A DNA stretch of 64,000 nucleotides from Streptacidiphilus anmyonensis (GTDB lineage Bacteria > Actinomycetota > Actinomycetes > Streptomycetales > Streptomycetaceae): contig NZ_BBPQ01000001.1 of NCBI RefSeq assembly GCF_000787855.1, forward strand, positions 522,598 to 586,597, read 5' to 3'. The position numbers and the translations under genes were made by a program. The notes beneath the pieces were generated by a model. That model had not been told where the DNA came from, did no database searches, and was given only the letters and a program-made list of their open reading frames with translations. Shown here in pieces: positions 16,125 to 24,226 of the stretch. The first letter of the stretch is position 1. Each line of letters opens with the position of its first letter.

Positions 16125-16496
16125 ATGCTGACGTTGTGTTTCGTGTTCGTGGCGGTGTGCCTGGTGCTGGTGGTGGGCGGCCTGCTCCGGAGCCTTCTGG
16201 GCCTGAGGGGCAGGACCGGTGGAGCCGGTCGGCCGGGCGGACCGGGTGCCGTGCGACGCGACGGGCTCGCGTACCTGCCGGACCCGGACGCGGGCCTGCC
16301 GACCGACGGCCACCACGGCCATCACAGCCACCAGGGCCACCGTCACAACCACCACGGCGGCCACCACGGATGGGACGGCGGCGGCCATCATGACGGCGGC
16401 CACCACCACGGCGGGCATCACGACAGCGGCTCGTCCTGGTCCGGCTCGACCGGCTCCTCCGACTTCGGCGGCGGTGGCGGACACCACCACGGGTGA
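16125..16496 (+). CDS. Histidine-rich membrane-anchored small protein
   Basis: A 123-residue protein from ATG 16125, preceded by AGGGGGAGC. One N-terminal membrane helix (about residues 2-26, LTLCFVFVAVCLVLVVGGLL) is followed by a Gly/Arg linker and a tail with 21 histidines in HH, HxH and HHH clusters separated by Gly and Asp, ending GGGGGHHHG. Such tails bind nickel, zinc or copper in other proteins. The anchor could place the tail on either face of the membrane. It is divergent from the TetR-controlled DCC operon and shares its operator region. No family is recognised; a metal buffer is the simplest guess. Confidence 0.75.
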   Translation: MLTLCFVFVAVCLVLVVGGLLRSLLGLRGRTGGAGRPGGPGAVRRDGLAYLPDPDAGLPTDGHHGHHSHQGHRHNHHGGHHGWDGGGHHDGGHHHGGHHDSGSSWSGSTGSSDFGGGGGHHHG

Positions 16497-16520
16497 CGGC
16501 CGGTCGCGTGCCGGGAAGAC

Positions 16521-16554
16521 GACGGGCCGGGTGGCACCCGCCACCCGGCCCGTC
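16521..16554. terminator. Bidirectional terminator
   Basis: A perfect 14-bp stem (GACGGGCCGGGTGG / CCACCCGGCCCGTC) with a 6-nt loop, between the convergent His-rich and rhomboid genes. Confidence 0.85.
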
Positions 16555-16593
16555 GCCGCGTTCAGCTCATCTCATTTCCGAGCTCACCGTGGA

Positions 16594-17604
16594 TCAGATC
16601 GCCCCGATCCTGCTCGTCTCCCACAGCACCAGCGCGACCAGCACCGCGCAGACCAGCACGACCGCGCCCGCCTGCACCCACGGCCGCGCCTTGCCGCGCG
16701 GCGCGAAGGCGAAGCCGGTGCCGACCGCCAGGCCGGCGAGCAGGCCGCCGAGGTGCCCCTGCCAGGAGTCGAACCCGGCCGAGAGCACCATCCAGAGCAC
16801 GAACATGACCAGCAGTCCGTTGCCGCCCAGCGGGTCGTTGCGCAGCCGACGGCTCATCACCCAGTAGCCGCCGACCAGTCCGAAGATCGCCCCGGAGGCT
16901 CCGATGGCCAGCGACTCCGGCGCCAGCACGTAGACGGCGGTGGAGCCGCCGACCGCGGCGACCAGGTAGAGCGTGACGTACCGGACACGGCCCAGCTGCG
17001 CCTCCATCACCGGACCGAGCCGCCACAGCCACATCATGTTGAACAGGATGTGCGTGATCCCGAGCACGCCCTGGGTGGGCAGCAGGTGCAGGAACGCGGA
17101 GGTCAGCAACCGGTACCACTCGCCGTGCGCGACGCCCGCGGCGTGGAAGCCGTCCGGCACGCCGCCCGTCCACGTGTACACCCGGCCGTCCGAGTCCGTG
17201 AAGCCGCGCCCCACCTCGGCGAACCGGTCGATGAGCGCGTTGTCCCGCAGCTCCCCGGCGAAGGCCAGCACGTTGAGCAGGATCAGCGTGATCGTCGCCA
17301 CCGGCGTCACGCCGGCGATCCGCCCGCCGAACACCGTCCGCGCCTGCCGCTGCGACTTCACGCCCTGCCTGACGCAGTCCGGGCAGTGGAAGCCGACGGA
17401 GGCCGCGCGCATGCAGTCCGGGCAGATGAAGCGGTCGCAACGGGTGCAGCGGACGTAGCACTCGCGGTCCGGGTGGCGGTAACACGTCGTCACGGCGGGG
17501 GCGGGGGCCGCGGCCTGCTGCGCGTCCGACGGCGAGGCCTGGGCAGGGATGGGGGCGGCCTGCCCCTCCCCGACGGTGGAGGGCGCGTTCTCCTGGTGCT
17601 CCAT
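16594..17604 (-). CDS. Rhomboid-family intramembrane serine protease
   Basis: A 336-residue membrane protease that cuts transmembrane substrates. The N-terminal 40 residues are Pro/Ala/Gln-rich. Residues 41-80 form a cytoplasmic zinc-binding module with Cys/His pairs (CYRH, CTRC, CPDC, HCPDC), as in many actinobacterial rhomboids. Six or so membrane helices follow from about residue 98. The catalytic dyad is complete: Ser237 in IGASGAIFGL and His284 in GHLGGLLAG; the upstream HILFNMMWLW supplies the conserved His-Asn oxyanion residues. The final helix ends at the C-terminus. It is monocistronic by spacing, sharing a terminator with the His-rich gene. Substrate unknown. Confidence 0.93.
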   Translation of the reverse strand: MEHQENAPSTVGEGQAAPIPAQASPSDAQQAAAPAPAVTTCYRHPDRECYVRCTRCDRFICPDCMRAASVGFHCPDCVRQGVKSQRQARTVFGGRIAGVTPVATITLILLNVLAFAGELRDNALIDRFAEVGRGFTDSDGRVYTWTGGVPDGFHAAGVAHGEWYRLLTSAFLHLLPTQGVLGITHILFNMMWLWRLGPVMEAQLGRVRYVTLYLVAAVGGSTAVYVLAPESLAIGASGAIFGLVGGYWVMSRRLRNDPLGGNGLLVMFVLWMVLSAGFDSWQGHLGGLLAGLAVGTGFAFAPRGKARPWVQAGAVVLVCAVLVALVLWETSRIGAI

Positions 17605-17760
17605 GGGGCGGGCTGCTCCACTCCGTGCGATCGGCGGTCGAACGCTGTGGAGGGTAGCGAAGCCGCCACCGCCACGGAAGCCGCCACCCGCTCTCCGGTG
17701 CGCCGGTGCCGGTGCCGGTCCCGGTCTCGGTCCCCGTCCCCGTCCCCGTCCCGGTCTCGT

Positions 17761-18552
17761 CTAGCGGAGCCGGTACTCGTACGGGGTCGTCGTGGCGAGT
17801 TGCGCGAAGCCGAGGCGGGCCAGGATCGGGCGGCTCTGGTCGGAGGCGTCGACGAAGAGGTAGCGGTAGCCGCGTTCCACCGCCACCCGCGCCCGGTGGG
17901 CGATCAGCGCGCGGTAGATCCCGCGACCGCGCCACTCGGCGACCGTGCCGCCGCCCCAGAGGCCGGCGAAGGCCGTGCCCTCGTTGAAGTCCATCCGCGC
18001 AGCACAGACCGGCTGCTCCCCGGCCATGACGACCAGCGCCAGCACGCTCTCGGGCGCGGCCTCCAACTGGGCCAGCAGACGCGTCGTGACGCGGGCCCCG
18101 GTGCCGACGGAGAACGCCTGGTCGTGCACGGCCCCCACGAGCTCCGCCCCGTCGGCGTCGGTGACCTGCACCAGCTCCACCCCCTCGGGCAGCGGCGCCT
18201 CGATCGCGGCGATCGCCTCGGCCTCGGCGACCATCAGCGCCTCCGCCTCACCGGCCTCGAACCCGGCCGCCGCCAGCCGCGCCCCGAGGTCGAGGGGGCG
18301 GTCGTGGCTGTACAGCTTCCACTCGAAGCTCTCCACGTCGGGCCGCGCCCCGTACTCCGCCACCTGCCGCGCGATGGCCGCGTCCGCGCCGACCTCATCC
18401 AGCGCGGACCAGAGCACCCCGTTCCACATCTCCCCCGGCCCGACCTGCCGCACCACGTCCCCGACCCGCTCCACGCGGCTCAGCGCGTGATCAGGCCGCG
18501 CCTCGCGCCGCATCTGCCGGTCGAAGAGCGCGAGTGTGAGGTCGTCGTCCAT
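17761..18552 (-). CDS. GNAT family N-acetyltransferase
   Basis: A 263-residue protein. The C-terminal half (about 140-250) is a GNAT domain with the acetyl-CoA loop motif GGGTVAEWRGRGIYRALIAHR and the closing YLFVDASDQSRPILARLGF segment. The N-terminal half has the look of a second, degenerate GNAT-like fold (AGFEAGEAEALMVAEAEA). The ATG at 18552 is the natural start. It is divergent from the XRE regulator across a 197-bp gap that holds a perfect 20-bp palindrome. Substrate cannot be deduced. Confidence 0.88.
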   Translation of the reverse strand: MDDDLTLALFDRQMRREARPDHALSRVERVGDVVRQVGPGEMWNGVLWSALDEVGADAAIARQVAEYGARPDVESFEWKLYSHDRPLDLGARLAAAGFEAGEAEALMVAEAEAIAAIEAPLPEGVELVQVTDADGAELVGAVHDQAFSVGTGARVTTRLLAQLEAAPESVLALVVMAGEQPVCAARMDFNEGTAFAGLWGGGTVAEWRGRGIYRALIAHRARVAVERGYRYLFVDASDQSRPILARLGFAQLATTTPYEYRLR

Positions 18553-18710
18553 GTGGCCAAGACCACCATATGGCCGCTGAACTGGGCAAACGTTTTTGCC
18601 GACGCCGATTCACCCGAAGTGCTGAAGCCTCGGATCCGCCACGATCGACCTGCGCTGACCTGCCCTGCCCAGCAGCGGCCCCGCGACACGCGCATGCGCG
18701 AGTTAGCAGG

Positions 18711-18730
18711 CTGCTTGCAATTGCAAGCAG
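18711..18730. promoter_or_regulatory. Perfect 20-bp palindrome upstream of the XRE regulator
   Basis: CTGCTTGCAATTGCAAGCAG is fully self-complementary and ends 19 bp before the XRE ATG. It is the likely operator for autoregulation of the XRE-hbhA-like operon. Its position overlaps the expected promoter or leader. Confidence 0.75.
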
Positions 18731-18749
18731 GGCGAGGCAGCATGGGGGC

Positions 18750-19190
18750 ATGGCCTCACTGAACGTCGGGTCACTCGGCGAGTACATCCGGGAGCAGCGG
18801 CGGCATGCGCAGTATTCGCTGCGTCAGCTCGCGGATGCCGCAGGGGTGTCGAATCCTTATCTGAGTCAGATCGAGCGCGGGCTGCGCAAGCCCAGCGCGG
18901 AGATTCTGCAGCAGATCGCGAAGGCACTGAGGATCTCTGCGGAGACCCTCTACGTACAGGCGGGGATTCTCGAGGAGCGTGAGGAGCACGGGCTCGGGCT
19001 GAGGACGGCGATCCTCGCCGACCCGCTGATCAACGAGCGGCAGAAGCAGGCGCTGCTCGCCGTGTACGACACGTTCCTCAAGGAGAACGACGTCCAGCAA
19101 CAGGCCGGGGACGCGAACACCGACCCAGACGAGCCGCAGACCCTAGAAGAGAACGCACAGAAGGGGAGGATTTCCGATGGCGATCGCTGA
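18750..19190 (+). CDS. XRE-family helix-turn-helix regulator (Rv0474-type)
   Basis: A 146-residue DNA-binding protein from ATG 18750. Residues 9-65 form a classic HTH-XRE domain: IREQRRHAQYSLRQLADAAG, VSNPYLSQIERGLRKPS and EILQQIAKALRISAETLY. The rest is helical (LRTAILADPLINERQKQALLAVYDTFL) with an acidic tail. The gene overlaps the next one by 14 bp. In Mycobacterium tuberculosis an XRE gene (Rv0474) precedes hbhA and a DUF2516 gene in the same order, which supports the assignment. A perfect palindrome just upstream suggests autoregulation. Confidence 0.9.
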   Translation: MASLNVGSLGEYIREQRRHAQYSLRQLADAAGVSNPYLSQIERGLRKPSAEILQQIAKALRISAETLYVQAGILEEREEHGLGLRTAILADPLINERQKQALLAVYDTFLKENDVQQQAGDANTDPDEPQTLEENAQKGRISDGDR

Positions 19191-19761
19191 GGACCTCCGT
19201 AAGACCCTGTCCGACCCGACTCCTCTCTACGCGCTCGCCGGCGCCGGCGACCTGGCGGTGGAGAAGCTCAAGACCGTGCCCGAACTCGCCGCCGCGCTCG
19301 CCGCGGACCGCAAGGCCGCGCAGGAGAAGGCCGCCGCGCGGCTCGGCGAGGCGCAGACGCGACTGAACGGCGCGCAGGCCAAGGTCACCGAGGCCGTGCA
19401 GACGCTGCCGACCGACCTGAAGTCGCTGCAGGAGAAGGCCCAGGGCCTGGCACTGCAGGGTGTGGGCCGGGCGGCGGAGTTCGCCGTCAAGGCGCGCGAG
19501 GCGTACGACGAGCTCGCGACGCGCGGCAAGATCGTCGTTGACCGCCAGTTCAACGGCGCCGAGGCCGGGGCCGACGCGGAGCCCGCCATCGAGGCGTCGA
19601 ACGGGCACGCCGCGCCGGTGGCGAAGGCGGACGTGTTCGCCGCCGAGACCGAGGAGGAGCCCGAGGCGCCGAAGACTGAGGCGCCCGCCGCCGACGCCGA
19701 GGCGTCCGCGCCGAAGCCGGCGCGCAAGTCCGCCGCGCGCAAGCCGCGCGCGAACGGCTGA
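19177..19761 (+). CDS. Heparin-binding hemagglutinin-like (HbhA-like) coiled-coil protein
   Basis: A 194-residue Ala/Glu/Lys-rich protein. It starts MAIAEDLRKTLSDPTPLYALAGAGDLAV, like mycobacterial HbhA, then forms a long helical/coiled-coil region (about 30-125, ADRKAAQEKAAARLGEAQTRL). The tail is first acidic (EEEPEAPKTEAP) and ends with a basic Lys/Ala stretch KPARKSAARKPRANG that parallels the heparin-binding C-terminus of HbhA. In a saprophyte it is more likely a cell-surface, polar or membrane-associated structural protein than an adhesin. It is coupled to the XRE gene (14-bp overlap) and followed by a 15-bp hairpin. Confidence 0.85.
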   Translation: MAIAEDLRKTLSDPTPLYALAGAGDLAVEKLKTVPELAAALAADRKAAQEKAAARLGEAQTRLNGAQAKVTEAVQTLPTDLKSLQEKAQGLALQGVGRAAEFAVKAREAYDELATRGKIVVDRQFNGAEAGADAEPAIEASNGHAAPVAKADVFAAETEEEPEAPKTEAPAADAEASAPKPARKSAARKPRANG

Positions 19762-19789
19762 GCGTCAGCCGAAGGTCGGCAGAGTGTGA

Positions 19790-19824
19790 AACGGCTGGGG
19801 CACGTACCGCGTGCCCCAGCCGTT
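19790..19824 (+). terminator. Terminator after the HbhA-like gene
   Basis: A perfect 15-bp stem (AACGGCTGGGGCACG and complement) with loop TACCG, 28 bases after the stop and 53 bases before the DUF2516 gene. It may act as a partial terminator within the conserved three-gene group. Confidence 0.8.
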
Positions 19825-19876
19825 CTCGTGACACGATGAGCCAGTCACCAGGATGCTCACGCAACAAGGAGTGGCG

Positions 19877-20236
19877 ATGAACCAGCTGGCCGCCTACGGG
19901 ACGCTCACGGACGCGTTCGGCACGCTCCTGGGCTGGGTGATGCTCGCGCTCGTGGCGTTCAAGGTGTTCACCCTGATCGACGCGGCCTTCCGCCGCGAGG
20001 ACGCCTACCGCGCCGCCGACAAGCAGACCAAGCCGTTCTGGCTGATCATCCTGGCCGTCGGCACGGCCGTCAGCTTCGTCCCCGGTCTGGGGCTCTTCCT
20101 CGGGCTGATCGGGCTGGTGGCCTCGATCGTCTACATGGTGGACGTGCGGCCCGCGATCAAGCGGGTCACGCCGCCCCGGGGCGGCCGGAAGGGCCAGAAG
20201 AAGCACGATCACATGGGGCCGTACGGGCCTTGGTGA
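19877..20236 (+). CDS. DUF2516 family membrane protein
   Basis: A 119-residue membrane protein starting at ATG 19877 after AAGGAG. Two to three hydrophobic helices are visible: about 14-36 (LLGWVMLALVAFKVFTLIDAA), 53-72 and 72-92 (KPFWLIILAVGTAVSFVPG, LFLGLIGLVASIVYMVDVRP). The motif AFRREDAYRAADKQTKPFWL between them is characteristic of DUF2516 proteins, e.g. the Rv0476 type downstream of hbhA. Its last 71 bp overlap the 3' end of the convergent phosphatase gene, an unusually long antisense overlap. Function unknown. Confidence 0.85.
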   Translation: MNQLAAYGTLTDAFGTLLGWVMLALVAFKVFTLIDAAFRREDAYRAADKQTKPFWLIILAVGTAVSFVPGLGLFLGLIGLVASIVYMVDVRPAIKRVTPPRGGRKGQKKHDHMGPYGPW

Positions 20237-21707
20237 GCAGTAGCACCGCGACGTCGTCGGCGAGCGCGCCGCCGTTGAGGTCCTCGACCTCGGACATGGC
20301 GGTGTCGATCAGCCGCGCGTCACGCAGACCGCCCTGCTGGTGGTGGTCGCTGATCATGTCGATCAGCCCCTCCTGACCCAGGCGGCGGGTGCCGGCGCCT
20401 ATCCGGCCCTCGATCAGGCCGTCGGTGTAGAGCATCAGTGCCCAGTTCTCGCCCAGCTCGACCTTGGCGGGCGGCCAGTGGCCGTGACCGTCGGCGAGCA
20501 GGCCGAGCGCGGGGCCGGCCTCCTCGAAGGGCAGCAGCACGGGCGCGACCTGCTCGCGCAGCAGCAGCGGCGCCGGGTGGCCGGCCAGGTGCAGCTCGGC
20601 CACGTCGGCGTCCGGGCGGATGGCGAGCATGCACAGCGTCGCGAAGATCTCCTCGCTGCGACGCTCGTGCTCCAGCACCCGCTGGAGGTTGGAGAGCAGA
20701 GCGTCGCCGGTCAGACCGGCGAAGACCAGGGTGCGCCAGGCGATCCGCAGCGCGACGCCGAGCGCGGCCTCGTCCGGACCGTGGCCGCAGACGTCGCCTA
20801 TGACGACGTGCACCGTGCCGTCGGGGGTGCGGACGGCGTCGTAGAAATCCCCGCCGAGCAGGGCGCGGCGGCGACCCGGCCGGTAACGGGCCTGGAAGGT
20901 GAGGCCCGAGCCGTCGAGGAGCGGGGTGGGCAGCAGGTGGCGCTGGAGGCGCGCGTTCTCCTGTCCGCGCAGCTCCGCCTCGACCAGGCGGCGCTGCGAC
21001 TCGTCGGCGCGCTTGCGTTCCACGGCGTAGCGCACGGCCCGGGTCAGCAGCCGGCCGTCCATCTCCTGCTTGACCAGGAAATCCTGGGCTCCGGCGGCGA
21101 CAGCGGCCGCACCGAGCTGGACGTCGACCGTGCCGGTCACGGCGAGGACGGCCGTATGGGGGGCGCGGCGGAGCAGCGCGCGGATGTCCTCCAGGCCGCT
21201 GGAATCCGGCAGTTCCAGATCCAGCAGGACGCAGGCGGTGTCGTGGCCGAGCAGCGGCAGGGCCTCGCCGAGGCTGCGCGCCCAACGGAAGGCCACCTCG
21301 GAGCCGAGCTCGGCGAGCAGGTTGCGGACCGACTCGGCGCCCGCGTCGTCGGCCTCGATCAGCAGCACCGAGAGCGGCGGGGCGGCTCCGGCCGGACGCG
21401 GGTGCGCGGCGAGGTTGGCCGGGTGCGCGGACGCGGCACCGGCGCGGGCCGCACCCGCACGAGCGGCCTCGGCCCGAGCCTCGGCGGCACGAGCTTCAGC
21501 CAGACGGGCTTCGACGGCACGGGCTTCGAGCGCACGGGCGTCAGCGGCGCGCGTGCCGTTCGTGCGAGGCTCGTCCGTGGGCGCCGCCTCGGTGGCCGCG
21601 CCGGACTTGGCGGAGGCAGCACCGGAGAGACGCGGGCGCGGTATCGGCGCGCCTGCGGAACGCTGTTGACCGGCTGCACTGGAAGCAGCTCCGGTTTGGG
21701 CGGACAT
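20166..21707 (-). CDS. Receiver-domain SpoIIE-type PP2C phosphatase
   Basis: A 513-residue signalling phosphatase. Residues 1-110 are low complexity, with many short Ala/Glu/Arg repeats (EARAVEAR, EARAAEAR) probably forming a long helix. A response-regulator receiver domain follows (111-228) with acidic EADD and acceptor Asp163 in VLLDLELPDSSG. A coiled linker leads to a PP2C/SpoIIE domain (about 260-500) with the metal-binding motifs GGDFYDAV, GDVCGHGPDEAAL, LYTDGLIEG and LADDVAVLLL. Proteins of this build act on anti-sigma antagonists in stress-response networks. The cognate kinase is not in the window. The 3' end overlaps the convergent DUF2516 gene by 71 bp. Confidence 0.93.
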   Translation of the reverse strand: MSAQTGAASSAAGQQRSAGAPIPRPRLSGAASAKSGAATEAAPTDEPRTNGTRAADARALEARAVEARLAEARAAEARAEAARAGAARAGAASAHPANLAAHPRPAGAAPPLSVLLIEADDAGAESVRNLLAELGSEVAFRWARSLGEALPLLGHDTACVLLDLELPDSSGLEDIRALLRRAPHTAVLAVTGTVDVQLGAAAVAAGAQDFLVKQEMDGRLLTRAVRYAVERKRADESQRRLVEAELRGQENARLQRHLLPTPLLDGSGLTFQARYRPGRRRALLGGDFYDAVRTPDGTVHVVIGDVCGHGPDEAALGVALRIAWRTLVFAGLTGDALLSNLQRVLEHERRSEEIFATLCMLAIRPDADVAELHLAGHPAPLLLREQVAPVLLPFEEAGPALGLLADGHGHWPPAKVELGENWALMLYTDGLIEGRIGAGTRRLGQEGLIDMISDHHQQGGLRDARLIDTAMSEVEDLNGGALADDVAVLLLTKARTAPCDRASSGPSGRPGAA

Positions 21708-21956
21708 CGGCTATCTCCCTCCCTCCGAGTCGCTAACGGCTGGGCGGCGTACGCAGTGCCCACCCAACACCATGTTCCGGCGGCATCCTCTCGACCCGTA
21801 CGTGAGCTCCACGAAGCCTCCCCATCCCCGTGGCACCCGAGTGACGGCCCCGACAGCGGTCTGACGGGCCAGATCCCGTACCCCGCTTGGGCGGTACCGC
21901 GGATGCGGAGGCGCCTCGCGCCTCGGTACGGTGCGAACGACTGAAGGGAGCCCGTG

Positions 21957-22529
21957 ATGGAGATCACGCTGATCGAGGGTGACATCACCCGGCAGCAGGT
22001 GGACGCGATCGTCAATGCGGCGAACTCCTCGTTGCTGGGCGGCGGTGGGGTGGACGGGGCGATCCACCGGGCCGGCGGCCCGGAGATCCTCGAGGAGTGC
22101 CGCGCGCTGCGTGCGGGGCACTACGGCAAGGGCCTGCCGACCGGTCAGGCGGTGGCCACGACCGGGGGACTGCTGGCGGCCCGTTGGGTGATCCACACGG
22201 TGGGGCCGGTCTACCCGCAGCCGCATGACGCGGCGGCGGAGCTCACCCGACGGACGGAGTTGCTCGCCTCCTGCTATCGCGAGTCGCTGCGGATCGCGAC
22301 GGAGCTCGGTGCGCGCAGTGTGGCCCTGCCGGCGGTCTCGACCGGGGTCTACGGCTGGCCGATGGAGAGCGCGGCGCGGATCGCACTCAGCGAGACGCTG
22401 GAACTGGGGAGGACGGGGGGCCTCGGGGAGGCGATCGACGAAGCCAGGTTCGTGCTGTTCGGGGCGGACGCCTACGGCGTCTTCGAGCGGGTGTTGCAGG
22501 AGTTGTCGCACGGACCCATGGTGGACTGA
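21957..22529 (+). CDS. Macrodomain protein (O-acetyl-ADP-ribose deacetylase type)
   Basis: A 190-residue stand-alone macrodomain. The ATG at 21957 is 7 bp after AAGGGAG (GTG 21954 is also possible). It shows GDITRQQVDAIVNAANSSL, the GGGGVDGAIHRAGG loop, the KGLPTGQAVATTGG strand and the phosphate-binding VSTGVYGWP, all diagnostic for MacroD-type proteins that hydrolyse O-acetyl-ADP-ribose or remove ADP-ribose from proteins. The length is normal. A hairpin overlaps its stop codon. There is no DarT-like toxin beside it. Confidence 0.95.
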   Translation: MEITLIEGDITRQQVDAIVNAANSSLLGGGGVDGAIHRAGGPEILEECRALRAGHYGKGLPTGQAVATTGGLLAARWVIHTVGPVYPQPHDAAAELTRRTELLASCYRESLRIATELGARSVALPAVSTGVYGWPMESAARIALSETLELGRTGGLGEAIDEARFVLFGADAYGVFERVLQELSHGPMVD

Positions 22530-22552
22530 TGGTGCGTCAATCCACCATGGGT
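22514..22552. terminator. Bidirectional terminator spanning the macrodomain stop
   Basis: A perfect 12-bp stem (ACCCATGGTGGA / TCCACCATGGGT) with a 15-nt loop. The left arm codes for the last residues of the macrodomain protein and the loop contains the stop codon. It lies between convergent genes. Confidence 0.75.
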
Positions 22553-22594
22553 ATTCGATAGCTCGTTCGAGTGAACTTACTCTTTGCGATCTCG

Positions 22595-23665
22595 TCAGTC
22601 GGGTCTCAGCACACCGAGAATGGGCATCGAGCCGGCGGCGGCCAGCTCCACCACCCCACCGGGGTGCGGAGCCTGGATGATCGCCCCGTCGCCGACGTAG
22701 AGCGCGACGTGCGTCGCGCCGTGGAAGTAGACGATGAGATCGCCGGGCCGCAGGTCGGCGACGGGAACGTGGCGCAGCTGCGCCCACTGGTCCTGCGAGG
22801 TCCGGGGGATGTCGACGCCGGCGGCCTGCCAGGCCCGCATGGTCAGCCCCGAGCAGTCGAAGCTCCTCGGCCCGGTGGCACCCCACAGGTACGGCTTGCC
22901 GATCTGCGCCACCGCATAGGCGATGGCCGCCTGTGCGGCGCCGGTCGCCCGCCGCGAGAGCTCGGCAGCCGTGAGCGAGCCGCGCCACGCCATCTGGGCG
23001 GCGTACGCGGTCTGCGCCTGGAGCTGCTGGAACGCGACGAGTTCGGGGCCGGAGAGGGAGGCGAGCAGCGCCTGGGCGCGGGCGAGGCGCGCCTTGATCG
23101 CGGCGACAGCCCCCGCCGCCGCGCCCTGGTCCTTGGCCAGGATCTCCCAGGCCGCGGTGGCCTGCCCGCCGTAGCCGGTGAGCGTGGCCTTCGCCTGCCG
23201 CAACTGCTGAAGGGTGGTCGCGGCGGACGTCATCGCCTGTGAGGCGAGGGGCAGTTGGGCGAGGTACTGCTGCGGGTCCCGGGCAAGCAGGAGTTGCAGC
23301 GTCTGGTTCCCGCCGAGGGCGTCGCCGTTGTACTGGCCGGCGGCGATCTGCCCGACGAGGGAGGTGAGCTGGTCCACCTGGGCCTGCTCGGCGACGATCG
23401 CACGCGCCAGAGCGAGGATCTGCGCCTGCTCCCGTGTGATGGCCTGGGTGGCGGCGTCGTAGGCGGCGGTGGCGCTTTCGGCCTGCTGGTAGAGGGATGC
23501 GATCTCCGACTGGAGCGCGGCGAGCCTCGAGCCGTGGACTTCGGGAGCGGCAGCGGGAGCGAGGGCGGGGACAGGAGCGGCCTGCGCGGACGGGGCGGCG
23601 ACAGGCGTCAGCGCCAGCGAGGCGCAGGCGAGGAGGGCGAGGTTCCAACGACGAGTGCGCGGCAC
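22595..23665 (-). CDS. NlpC/P60 peptidoglycan endopeptidase (RipA-like)
   Basis: A 356-residue secreted cell-wall hydrolase that cleaves the stem peptide between D-Glu and the diamino acid. Residues 1-30 are a Sec signal ending AQAA. Residues 40-225 are coiled-coil helices (LQSEIASLYQQAESATAAYD, QLTSLVGQIAAGQ), the inhibitory or localisation segment typical of RipA-like enzymes. The C-terminal NlpC/P60 domain (245-356) has the full triad: Cys271 in FDCSGLTMRAW, His319 in GATHVALYVGDG and His334 in QAPHPGG. Transcribed away from the repeat-rich gap at 23.7 kb; no operon partner. Confidence 0.94.
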   Translation of the reverse strand: MPRTRRWNLALLACASLALTPVAAPSAQAAPVPALAPAAAPEVHGSRLAALQSEIASLYQQAESATAAYDAATQAITREQAQILALARAIVAEQAQVDQLTSLVGQIAAGQYNGDALGGNQTLQLLLARDPQQYLAQLPLASQAMTSAATTLQQLRQAKATLTGYGGQATAAWEILAKDQGAAAGAVAAIKARLARAQALLASLSGPELVAFQQLQAQTAYAAQMAWRGSLTAAELSRRATGAAQAAIAYAVAQIGKPYLWGATGPRSFDCSGLTMRAWQAAGVDIPRTSQDQWAQLRHVPVADLRPGDLIVYFHGATHVALYVGDGAIIQAPHPGGVVELAAAGSMPILGVLRPD

Positions 23666-24226
23666 GGCATCCTCCGAGCCCGGAGCAATTCTGACGCTGC
23701 GTCAGATAGATTGCTGGGATCGTGCCACGGGACGGGGCAGTTCACCAGGGGCGGGAGAGGCCGTGTTGCGAGGCTGCCCCGACGGCCTGGCGGCGGACGG
23801 CAGGCGCCGGGCGGCGGGCGGCGGGCGGCAGGAACGCGGACGGCAGGCGGCCGAGCGGCGGGCGGCAGGAACGCGGACGGCAAGGCGACAGGCGGCAGGC
23901 GGCAGGCGGCCGGAACGCGGGCGGTAGGGCGACAGGTCGCGCCCGCGACGGCGCGGCGACCCGACAGCTTCCTGGCCCGGCGCGCCCCGGTGACCCCGTC
24001 ATCCGGCAGCCAGGCGACCCGGCGCTGCGTGATCCGGCAGCCAGGCGACCCGGCAGGTCAGTCGCCCAGTCGCCCAGTCGACCAGCCGGCGATGGGGCGT
24101 GGCGTGCAACACGGCGCTCGGGCACGGCCGTGGCGGCGCCCGGCCCGGCAGGTCGCCCCCGGCGCCCGCGCGGCTACGCGCGCCGCAACGACGGCACAGC
24201 GAGCGGGTGGAGGGCCGGTGGTGGGC
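23666..24226. repeat. GC-rich repetitive intergenic region
   Basis: 561 bp between divergently placed hydrolase and methyltransferase genes, without a credible gene. From about 23800 to 23930 it is made of degenerate short repeats of the form GGCGGGCGGCAGGAACGCGGACGGCAGGC with AACGCGGACGGCA recurring; from 24000 to 24090 the units CCGGCAGCCAGGCGACCCGGC and CAGTCGCCCAGTCG recur. Spacing and unit length vary, so this is not a CRISPR array. It may be a decayed low-complexity coding end or a replication-slippage region. Confidence 0.6.

Noticed and set aside
16219..18762. 847-codon plus-strand open frame across the rhomboid and GNAT genes
   Set aside because: Antisense shadow of two well-recognised genes; composition is Arg/His/Pro-rich noise with no domain.
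23700..24226. Short repeats considered as a CRISPR array
   Set aside because: Unit length and spacing are irregular, there are no unique spacers of constant size, and no cas genes are near.
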